Source: Planctomycetota bacterium
GTDB taxonomy: Bacteria; Planctomycetota; Phycisphaerae; Phycisphaerales; SM1A02
Length of the DNA stretch: 64,000 bases
Direction of reading: 5' to 3'
Assembly: GCA_016872915.1 (NCBI GenBank)
Contig: VGYQ01000006.1
Coordinates: forward strand, 1-64,000
The notes beneath the pieces were generated by a model, which was given only the letters and a program-made list of their open reading frames with translations, was not told the origin of the DNA and did no database searches. Below are positions 38,552-46,440 of the stretch, one piece after another. The translations under genes were made by a program, and so were the position numbers. Each line of letters starts with the position of its first letter. The stretch's first letter is position 1.

Positions 38552-39559
38552 ATGACGGTGCACCTCAACGATCCAGCACTCCCCGAAGCGCGCATGCATT
38601 TGGTGGCTCCGGGCAGCCCAGTCATCGGACGAGTCGTTTCGAGCGAGCCTTGTATCCGCGGCAAGTCCGCAAGTTTCGTTCGGCACATCGCCATCGATGT
38701 TTCTGGAACACCGCTTGAAGGCCAGTGCCTTGCGGGACAGTCCTTTGGAGTCTGTGTTCCCGGCACCGACCACAAGGGACGCCCGCACAAAGTTCGCTTG
38801 TACTCACTTGCGAGCCCCAGCTACGGCGAGGATGGGCATGGCCGTGTGATCTCCACAACCTGCAAGCGCTCGATCGAGGAGCGCGCCGACGAGGATGACG
38901 CTGCAAAGGGTGACGGACACCTCCTGATCCTTGGCACATGCAGCAACTGGCTCTCGGATCAGGGGATCGGATCCGAGATTCCGATCTCCGGACCGAACGG
39001 AAAGCGCTTCCTGCTTCCCGTGGACCGCGCCGCGCACGATTATCTGTTTGTGGCCACAGGAACGGGGATCGCCCCATTCCGCGGCATGCTGCATGAACTG
39101 CTGGTGGGCCCACCCCTGGGCACACCAGCGCGCGAACAGTGGGCAGGTCCCTGCCAGAGCCGCATTCATCTGGTGATGGGCGCCCCCTACCGCACTGATC
39201 TTTTGTACGACCGCTGGCTGTGCGAACTCACGCAGCGTCATCCCAACTTCTCGTATCACCCTGTGGTCAGTCGAGAGCCGTTGCCTGCGCCTGGGCTCGG
39301 TCCACACGTGCACCACTTCATCGACACTCGCATCGAGTCACTCCGCCCGCTCCTCGATTCAAGTCGCTGCCTGATCTACGCCTGCGGCCTCGCGGGAATG
39401 CAGGTGGGGATTTTTCGAACGCTTGCCACGTCAGGACTTGGCAGCAATTATCTCGCCGTGCATGATGACATTGCGGCAATAGACCCCGCCGAATGGACGG
39501 AGGAGCAGATCAAGAGGCGCGTTCGCCCAACCCACCGCTGCATGCTCGAGGTGTATTGA
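38552..39559 (+). CDS. plant-type ferredoxin-NADP+ reductase-like flavoprotein
   Basis: VRLYSLASPSYGEDGHGRVISTTCKR (RxYS FAD motif), LFVATGTGIAPFRGML, VHLVMGAPYRTDLLYDRWL-like segment (IHLVMGAPYRTDLLYDRWL), IYACGLAGMQVGIFRTL, C-terminal CMLEVY. Confidence 0.85.
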   Translation: MTVHLNDPALPEARMHLVAPGSPVIGRVVSSEPCIRGKSASFVRHIAIDVSGTPLEGQCLAGQSFGVCVPGTDHKGRPHKVRLYSLASPSYGEDGHGRVISTTCKRSIEERADEDDAAKGDGHLLILGTCSNWLSDQGIGSEIPISGPNGKRFLLPVDRAAHDYLFVATGTGIAPFRGMLHELLVGPPLGTPAREQWAGPCQSRIHLVMGAPYRTDLLYDRWLCELTQRHPNFSYHPVVSREPLPAPGLGPHVHHFIDTRIESLRPLLDSSRCLIYACGLAGMQVGIFRTLATSGLGSNYLAVHDDIAAIDPAEWTEEQIKRRVRPTHRCMLEVY

Positions 39560-39644
39560 TTTCCATGCGCTGCGCGATCCAAGCCTGATGGCTATTTCTG
39601 CAGTTTTGGGCGACAAAGGACATTGACGGGCTACACTGACAGCG

Positions 39645-41081
39645 GTGGCCGAAGACGAGGACAACTTCCCAAGCGCTGAGCAGCGAGTGGAACGCGCGCG
39701 CGGTCTCTTCCAAGCCGGGAAGTTGGATGAAGCGGCGCAGGAACTGCGACGCGCCATCGCAGCGGAACCGGAGCGCGGTGATTGGCACCACAACCTGGCT
39801 GTCACGCTTGATGCGCTCGGCCGTCATGCCGACGCGCTTGCCTCGCACGAGCGGGCGCTCGAACTGGCCCCCAATCATGTGCCATCGCTTGTTGGTGCGG
39901 CCCAGGGGTCGATCCGTGCGGGGCATTTTGAGAGAGCGCTGAAGTTCTGCGAGCGAGCGCTCCGCATCGATCGCAATATCGAACCTGCCTATGCGCTCCG
40001 AATTCATGCGCTCGGACAGCTTGGGCGTGTCGAGGACGCGGAGTCCGTGTACTACATCGCGCAGCACACGCTCAAAGAAATGCCCGTGTGTCTGGCGGAG
40101 ATGGCGAATGTCCTGGCACGCGTGGGCAAACTGGAACGCGCCATTTGGTGCTACCGCGAGGCGATCGCTCAGGCGCCGCGCCTTCCTGCAGTCAAAGCGC
40201 GCCTCGGTGCGGTACTTCTTCGGAGCGGTCAAGCTGAAAGTTCGCTTCAAGTCCTGATGCAGGCGCTGCGAGAGCAGCCAGGCGATACGGGGGCGCTGCT
40301 GACGCTCGGTCGCGCGCTTGAGTCGCTCGGTCGGCTGAATGAGGCGGAGGAGAAGTATCGCCGCATCCTTGAACTGGAACCTGCCCACCATGGTGCGCAT
40401 GTGGCGATCGGAGATATCGCACTCCGCGGCGGCAAACTGGAAGATGCGCGCGCGACCTACACGCTCGTGCTCTCGCTCGGGTCTCAGGATCAGTCGATCC
40501 GCCTTCGTCTGATCGAAGTACTCGCGAAACTCGGGCGGCGCGAGGAGGCCGCACGCCGACTGCGCGAGCTCTTTGGAAAAGGTTCAGTGCCTGCAGATTC
40601 GTTCGTCCTTCAAGATGCGGTGATCGCACTTGGCGCGGCGGGCACTGCGATCGAGTGCGGCGAACCCCGTACGGCGGCCATCATCCTGCGCGCAGCAGCA
40701 CGGACGTTCCCTCGGCACCTGCAGATCCGTCAGCGGCTTGTTCGCGCGCTCTTGGAGTCCGATGAGCCGCGCGGCGCACGGCGGGCGGCTCGGCAGGCGC
40801 TGCGACTCGATCGCACCGATGCGATCACGCTGCACAACATTGCGCTCGATGCCCTGCGGCGTGGACAGCTGCGGCTCGCCCGGGCTGCACTGTTGCGTGG
40901 TTTGCGAGCCCACCCCCTTGATCATGGCCTTCGACGCCTGCGCACCAAATGGATGTTGCAGGCTGTGACCGCACTGCTTCGGCGAACGGCAGAGGAACCT
41001 CGCACTGCCATTCGGCAGTGGAGAGAGGGCATTCACGCGATGCGATGGATCTGGTCGAACGTCAGCTCGCGGCGTTCGTAA
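39645..41081 (+). CDS. tetratricopeptide repeat protein
   Basis: Repeated 34-aa helical pairs, e.g. ARGLFQAGKLDEAAQELRRAIAAEPERGDWHHNLAVTLDALGRHADALASHERALELAPNH. GTG start. Confidence 0.88.
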   Translation: MAEDEDNFPSAEQRVERARGLFQAGKLDEAAQELRRAIAAEPERGDWHHNLAVTLDALGRHADALASHERALELAPNHVPSLVGAAQGSIRAGHFERALKFCERALRIDRNIEPAYALRIHALGQLGRVEDAESVYYIAQHTLKEMPVCLAEMANVLARVGKLERAIWCYREAIAQAPRLPAVKARLGAVLLRSGQAESSLQVLMQALREQPGDTGALLTLGRALESLGRLNEAEEKYRRILELEPAHHGAHVAIGDIALRGGKLEDARATYTLVLSLGSQDQSIRLRLIEVLAKLGRREEAARRLRELFGKGSVPADSFVLQDAVIALGAAGTAIECGEPRTAAIILRAAARTFPRHLQIRQRLVRALLESDEPRGARRAARQALRLDRTDAITLHNIALDALRRGQLRLARAALLRGLRAHPLDHGLRRLRTKWMLQAVTALLRRTAEEPRTAIRQWREGIHAMRWIWSNVSSRRS

Positions 41082-41298
41082 AGGGCAGAAGCGCCATGAA
41101 GCGGGCGCGCTTGATGGCCTGCCCCAACTGGGACTGATCTCCAGCCGACATATTCATGCGCTTGCGCGAGAGCATCTTGCCGTTCTGCGTCATGGCGCGT
41201 CGAAGTTCTTCCACCTGCTTGTAATCGATAAAGGAGCGGCCCTTCGCATCCTTTTGGCGACGAATGACCGGAACGGGTGGTGCCTGAAACTGGCTCAT
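41062..41298 (-). CDS. rpsR: 30S ribosomal protein S18
   Basis: FIDYKQVEELRRAMTQNGKMLSRKRMNMSAGDQSQLGQAIKRARFMALLPF. Confidence 0.92.
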   Translation of the reverse strand: MSQFQAPPVPVIRRQKDAKGRSFIDYKQVEELRRAMTQNGKMLSRKRMNMSAGDQSQLGQAIKRARFMALLPFTNAAS

Positions 41299-41515
41299 GC
41301 TGAAATCCTTGCGTTGCGAGGCGCGAAGGCGCCTCGGTGTCTGCTGTCACCCTTGATGCAGGTCTCGCGCGTCGAGTGACGGACGGTCGGACCTTCGCCA
41401 TGGACCCGACGAGTGTCGGGGCCCACGGAACGACCGTGAGCGGCGAATGGGTAAGGATACCTCCCAACCACTTCCAATGCCATCCCCCTGATGCGGAGTC
41501 CGATATCGCAGGACG

Positions 41516-42376
41516 CTACGGCGGGCACGATGCGATTTTGCTGCGCATCCACTGCCCCGCGGCACGGAGTTGATCCGCCCGTGCGCGGGATGCGAATCCG
41601 CTCTGAGCGAGCACGCTGACAAGCGTCTCTGTTGCGACATTTCCGGCGGATCCAGGCGCATAAGGACATCCACCAAGTCCGCCCGCGCTGGCATCAAAGG
41701 ATCGAACGCCGATTTGTGCCGCCCGAACGGCGCATTCAATGGCGCGTCCCGATGTGTCATGCAAGTGCAGCGTGGTCGCAGCCGCTGACACCACCTCTGC
41801 GAGCCCCAAATAGAGCGCCTCGATCGAGGCGCCGTCCGCAGCCCCAATCGTGTCACCGAGGTCGATCTCGTCAACCCCCATCTCCAACAACCGTGATGCC
41901 ACACTTGCCACTTTGTCCGGATGAACCGGACCGTCATACGGACAACCCACCACACAACTGATGTAGCCGCGCACCACACGCCGCGCCTCATGCGCACGAC
42001 GAATGACGGGCTGAAGACGCAGAAGAACTTCCTCAATCGTTCCCGCCGTGTTCCTCTGACTGAACCCCTCGGTGGCCGAAACAAAGACAGAGATCTTGTC
42101 TGCCTGCGCCGCAAGCGCTGCGTCGAGTCCGCGCTCATTGGGCACAAGCGCGGAATACACCACGCCGGGCACCCGACGAATGCGCGCAAAGACTTCGCTG
42201 GCGTCTGCAAGTTGGGGAATCCACTTCGCGGACACGAAGGATGAAACCTCGATCTCATCCACGCCGGAGTCACTCAGCTTGTCAACAAAGGCCACCTTTG
42301 CATCGGTCGGAACCAGCGCTTTCTCATGCTGCAGTCCATCGCGCGGTCCAACTTCAGTGATACGCACACCGTTCAC
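41516..42376 (-). CDS. mvaB: hydroxymethylglutaryl-CoA lyase
   Basis: VRITEVGPRDGLQHEKALVPTDAKVAFVDKLSDSGVDEIEVSSFVSAKWIPQLADA, GCPYAPGSAGNVATE. GTG start 42376 overlaps the upstream small ORF stop (GTGA). Confidence 0.92.
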   Translation of the reverse strand: MNGVRITEVGPRDGLQHEKALVPTDAKVAFVDKLSDSGVDEIEVSSFVSAKWIPQLADASEVFARIRRVPGVVYSALVPNERGLDAALAAQADKISVFVSATEGFSQRNTAGTIEEVLLRLQPVIRRAHEARRVVRGYISCVVGCPYDGPVHPDKVASVASRLLEMGVDEIDLGDTIGAADGASIEALYLGLAEVVSAAATTLHLHDTSGRAIECAVRAAQIGVRSFDASAGGLGGCPYAPGSAGNVATETLVSVLAQSGFASRARADQLRAAGQWMRSKIASCPP

Positions 42377-42552
42377 GAGCGTCGCTCCTCGCGCGCTGCG
42401 CGGCGGAACAGCCACACGGCAAAGACGCTGACAACCAACGTCAGCACGGCTGCGGCGGCGAACAACATCACATCCGGTGTGATGGCCCACTCATCGGGAA
42501 GAACAGGCGGTGAGCTTCGTGTCTCCGACTGCACCGCAGCGATTGGCATCAT
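42373..42552 (-). CDS. 59-aa single-TM small protein (below the ORF-track length cutoff)
   Basis: MMPIAAVQSETRSSPPVLPDEWAITPDVMLFAAAAVLTLVVSVFAVWLFRRAAREERRS*; ATGA overlap with the ygfZ-like stop and GTGA overlap with the mvaB start. Confidence 0.7.
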   Translation of the reverse strand: MMPIAAVQSETRSSPPVLPDEWAITPDVMLFAAAAVLTLVVSVFAVWLFRRAAREERRS

Positions 42553-43823
42553 CCTGCACTTCCTTCGCCGAGCGCGGGAAGAGAGCGAAGCGATGTCTGC
42601 ACCGTCGCATGCACCAATTGCCCATCACACAGCGCACGAAGTTTCGTTTGGGGTGCCGTCTGTGCCTGCCGGATCGTGGCAAATCCGATCACCGTGGAGC
42701 CAAGCATGGGACTCACCGTGCTACTTGTGATGACGCCAACCTCATCACCTGCACCTCCATCCGCACTGGGGACGAACAGTTGGGATCCCTCCACGGGAAA
42801 CGCTCCCTCCTCCACGCGGAGCGCACACACCACTTGCTTGGGTTTTCCAAGGCTCTGCATACGCGCGACGACTTCCTGTCCGAGATAGCACCCCTTCGTC
42901 ATGGAGACACGAGACGCGATCACTCCGGTCTCGTGCGGCAGCGCTGCAGAGCTAAAGTCGATCTCAAACATGGGCTCACCCGCCTCGATACGCGCGATAT
43001 TCATGGCGAGCCAACCGCACACACGCGCGCGGGGCACCCCGCCCGCAGCGACATCGTGGAGGCTCGTCCATGCATCCCACACACGCGGCGCATCCGCCAA
43101 CGGAAGTGACACCTCGATACCAACTGTGCCAAGCGTGTCACATCGGGTCAACATCGCAGCTACACCCGCGATCTTCGCCTCCGCGCATGCGCCAGGGTGT
43201 GCCAGCTTCTCGAGCGAAGCGGAGTCGACTGCACAGTCCGCCAGCAGCTCGAGAGCCTGTGGTCCATGGACTCCGACGCGGTACAGCAACGGACTGGCAT
43301 CCACAATTTGCACATCTTCGCTGAAGAGAAAGGCACCGAGCGAGGCGACCGTTGCCGCAGCAACGGCCCTTGGAAGGTCAATGATGATGCGGTCGATCCC
43401 AGCTGAAAGCAGCATGTCCGCTTCGATGCGCCCCTTGCGGTTGAGCCAGAACGAACGCACGCTTCGGCCGGGCTGAAGTGCACGGACATCTTGTGTGATC
43501 ATCCGCTGCAGAAAGTCGAGGCGATCTGATCCGCGTACTTCGATCGTTCCCCGCTGCGGCAGGTCAACGATCGCCGCACCGCGACGGATGGCCGCGTACT
43601 CGGTCTCGACGCTGTCGCACACCGCGAGCACTTCAGCTGCAGTGCCCCATGCAACCCATCCGGTGCTCGAACTTCGTGCCGCCGCACCCTCTCCGCGTGC
43701 TGCGTTCACGGCGGCAGTACGGCGCCCCGTCTCCCGCGCGGCGACCGCATCATGGCGACTTCGCAGAGGAGACTCGGCGAGAAAGGACGGCGCGCTCACG
43801 GGGAAATCATAGACTCGTGCCAT
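42549..43823 (-). CDS. ygfZ: YgfZ/GcvT-family folate-binding protein
   Basis: MTKGCYLGQEVVARMQSLGKPKQVV (K-G-C-Y-x-G-Q-E signature). Start ATG 43823 or later. Confidence 0.88.
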   Translation of the reverse strand: MARVYDFPVSAPSFLAESPLRSRHDAVAARETGRRTAAVNAARGEGAAARSSSTGWVAWGTAAEVLAVCDSVETEYAAIRRGAAIVDLPQRGTIEVRGSDRLDFLQRMITQDVRALQPGRSVRSFWLNRKGRIEADMLLSAGIDRIIIDLPRAVAAATVASLGAFLFSEDVQIVDASPLLYRVGVHGPQALELLADCAVDSASLEKLAHPGACAEAKIAGVAAMLTRCDTLGTVGIEVSLPLADAPRVWDAWTSLHDVAAGGVPRARVCGWLAMNIARIEAGEPMFEIDFSSAALPHETGVIASRVSMTKGCYLGQEVVARMQSLGKPKQVVCALRVEEGAFPVEGSQLFVPSADGGAGDEVGVITSSTVSPMLGSTVIGFATIRQAQTAPQTKLRALCDGQLVHATVQTSLRSLPALGEGSAG

Positions 43824-44874
43824 GAAGATCGATCTGCTGAAGCGGTTGTGTGAGACCCCTGGCGTTCCCGGACATGAGGAGCGCGTCCGCGCGCTCGTGC
43901 AGCGGGAGATTCGCGGGCTCTTCGATACGACAACGGTGGATGCCATGGGCTCCCTCATCTGTACGCGTCGTCCAACGCGCCCCAAGCGCGGAACAAAGCC
44001 ACAGCGCGTTCTCGTGGCTGCACATATGGACGAGATCGGTTTCTACGTTCGACACGTCGACGATCAAGGCAACATCTGGCTGAACCCTGCGGGCGGCTTT
44101 GATCCTCGCAACCTCTTCTCGCGGCGGGTTCTCGTCGTGACGGAACGTGGCGACTTCCGCGGCGTGCTCAACCCGGGCGGGAAGCCGATTCATATCTCGA
44201 GCGATGCAGATCGAAGCAAGGTTCCGGGAACCGAGGAGTTCTTCATCGACCTTGGCATCGATCCTGCTGAGGTACGCAAGAGTGTGCAGGTCGGCGACTG
44301 GGTGGTGATGGATGAACCATTCCTGGAAACACCGAAGAAGGTCGTGTCGAAGGCACTCGACAATCGCATGGCCGTATTCGTCGCAATCGAGGCGATCCGC
44401 AAGATCGCACGAGGACGCGGTGGGCACAGATGCGAGATCATCGTCGCTTTCACGACGCAGGAGGAAGTTGGACTTCGCGGAGCCCAAGTTGCCGCGAATA
44501 CCGCGGGCGCACAGGTTGGGATCGGCCTTGATGTGAATCTCGCCTGCGATACACCGGGAGTACCCGAGAATCAGCGTGTGACGAAGCAAGGACTTGGCGT
44601 TGCACTGATGGTGCAGGACTCGTCGATGATCTCCGACTCGGAACTCCTCCACCAGTGCTGCACGCTCGCGCGTCGCCATCGCATCCCTCACCAGCGCGCC
44701 GTGCTTCCGCGTGGCGGCCAGGATGCCGGCGCGATCCAGCGAGCCGGCAGTGGCGCGCGCTGCATCGCGCTCGGGCCTGGGACTCGGTACATCCACACCG
44801 TCACGGAGATGATCGACAAGGGCGATCTGGAAGCGACGATCGATCTGCTCGCTGTGCTGCTTGGCGAACTTTGA
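43822..44874 (+). CDS. M42 family metallopeptidase
   Basis: LLKRLCETPGVPGHEERVRALV, VLVAAHMDEIGFYVRHVDDQGN, FTTQEEVGLRGAQVAANTAGAQVGIGLDV, GGQDAGAIQRAGSGARCIALGPGTRYIHT. Confidence 0.93.
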   Translation: MKIDLLKRLCETPGVPGHEERVRALVQREIRGLFDTTTVDAMGSLICTRRPTRPKRGTKPQRVLVAAHMDEIGFYVRHVDDQGNIWLNPAGGFDPRNLFSRRVLVVTERGDFRGVLNPGGKPIHISSDADRSKVPGTEEFFIDLGIDPAEVRKSVQVGDWVVMDEPFLETPKKVVSKALDNRMAVFVAIEAIRKIARGRGGHRCEIIVAFTTQEEVGLRGAQVAANTAGAQVGIGLDVNLACDTPGVPENQRVTKQGLGVALMVQDSSMISDSELLHQCCTLARRHRIPHQRAVLPRGGQDAGAIQRAGSGARCIALGPGTRYIHTVTEMIDKGDLEATIDLLAVLLGEL

Positions 44875-44883
44875 ACTCAGCCC

Positions 44884-45561
44884 TCACTCGCGCGGCGGTG
44901 AGCAGAGCGGTCCCCAGTCGTCCACATACCCGTGGTCAATGATCACCTGCAACAGTGCGGGCAGCAGTTGCTGAAGCAACCATGCGGAACGGTCGACTGC
45001 AATCCGATTCTGCGCGCCGCCGTAGGTTGCTGCGCCGAGGGTCAACTGCTGTGCGGTAAGCCCGCTGCGCCAGAGCGATCCAGCAAGGAACGAAGTTGGA
45101 TCTGTGGGCACCACCCTCTCTGCATCTGACGCACCAGACATGCCCACAGCTGCGGCGAGGTAGGGATCCGTCCACATCGGGGCAACACGTTCCCGCAGTG
45201 TCGGCAAGAGCGCGCGGAGCAGTCCATCGCGATCCCATTCGATCGCCTGCCTCGCGAAGGAATCCGTTGCTTCACGGATCGGCAGCGGTGCATGCAGCAC
45301 CGCACTCCAACGCGCAAACAAAGATCCAGCAGCCGCCCACCACTCGAGGAGCTGCGTATCCCGTGCGTCCTGCCCACGTGACTCCGCGGCCGCCATCCAC
45401 GACAGCGCACGATGCACACGAATGCGAATGTCCTCGTACAAGTGCGCCTGCGCATAGAAGTCTCGGCGCTGTTTCCAGAGTGCACGGATCGCCTCGGCTC
45501 CCATGGGTGCGAGCGCCGTCGGCAATGGAATCTCCTCGCGCTTCGGGGAGGGGGAACTCAT
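44884..45561 (-). CDS. hypothetical protein
   Basis: 225-aa ORF, ATGA-coupled to the CrcB-like gene upstream. Confidence 0.65.
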   Translation of the reverse strand: MSSPSPKREEIPLPTALAPMGAEAIRALWKQRRDFYAQAHLYEDIRIRVHRALSWMAAAESRGQDARDTQLLEWWAAAGSLFARWSAVLHAPLPIREATDSFARQAIEWDRDGLLRALLPTLRERVAPMWTDPYLAAAVGMSGASDAERVVPTDPTSFLAGSLWRSGLTAQQLTLGAATYGGAQNRIAVDRSAWLLQQLLPALLQVIIDHGYVDDWGPLCSPPRE

Positions 45562-46406
45562 GGGACAGCCGCCTCGATTTCCTTGTCAAACCGTTCTCGC
45601 AGCGGGAATGCGCGCCGAACAAGCCACCAGACGCTCGCTGCCGCGACGCAGCCTGCGCCGACATTCAGCGCACCCAGTGCGGCAGCATGCCAAAGACTTT
45701 CGCGCGCCAGCTCTGCCATCTCGACGGCAAGGCTACTCACGGTGGTCAGACCGCCGCACAGTCCAAGCAGGATGAGACGATCCAGATGCGCTCGCAGCGC
45801 GGCATGCATCAGCGGCTTGCCGCTCGTGGTCTGCGAAATCAATGCCCGGGCGGCGCCTGCAGCACATGCACTGCCCACAACATTGCAGCAGGTTGTTGCA
45901 CTCCACGCGGGGAGTAAGGCATATTCGAAAGCAAGGACAACGGCTGCTCGCGCCGCACATCCCACCGACCCACCCGCGATGATCATCAGCGCATCGAGAG
46001 CCGCCATCCGCTGCCAGCCGCCACGTGCAGCGATCATGGGAGCAGCCGCCGTTGCTGCCGCACCAGCGCCAGCCGCTGCAAACGGTGCTGCAACGGTCGT
46101 CGTCAGTCCGAGCAGCACTGCCGACGCGCGCTGCTTCACGATCCACAGTGCAACAATGTCGAGCACCATCGCACTGAAGGATGTGAATCCACCAAACAGA
46201 CCGACAAGCAACATGGCTAGCAACGGCTCAGACACCTGTCGAGCTGCGATCACACCGGCCGCTGCACTTCCAAGCACATTGATGAGCGCAATCGCCTGCC
46301 ACTTCCGAATTCCTGCCGCCGCACACGCATCACGCACCAACACACGGAGCAGGCATCCCACGCTGCCTCCCACCGCCGCAAGTCCAATGACGCTCGCCAC
46401 ATCCAT
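45558..46406 (-). CDS. crcB: CrcB/FluC family fluoride channel, tandem single-chain duplication
   Basis: Two repeats in one chain: GGSVGCLLRVLVRD...INVLGSAAAG...VGLFGGFTSFSAM and GGSVGCAARAAVVL...CNVVGSACAAG...LGLCGGLTTVSSL. Confidence 0.85.
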   Translation of the reverse strand: MDVASVIGLAAVGGSVGCLLRVLVRDACAAAGIRKWQAIALINVLGSAAAGVIAARQVSEPLLAMLLVGLFGGFTSFSAMVLDIVALWIVKQRASAVLLGLTTTVAAPFAAAGAGAAATAAAPMIAARGGWQRMAALDALMIIAGGSVGCAARAAVVLAFEYALLPAWSATTCCNVVGSACAAGAARALISQTTSGKPLMHAALRAHLDRLILLGLCGGLTTVSSLAVEMAELARESLWHAAALGALNVGAGCVAAASVWWLVRRAFPLRERFDKEIEAAVP

Positions 46407-46440
46407 GCCTGCGCAGTATGGCAGGGATCACCGCCACACG

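Noticed and set aside
46407-46440. Fluoride riboswitch upstream of the CrcB-like gene
   Set aside because: Only 34 bp separate it from the co-directional metH stop, too short, and no recognisable consensus.
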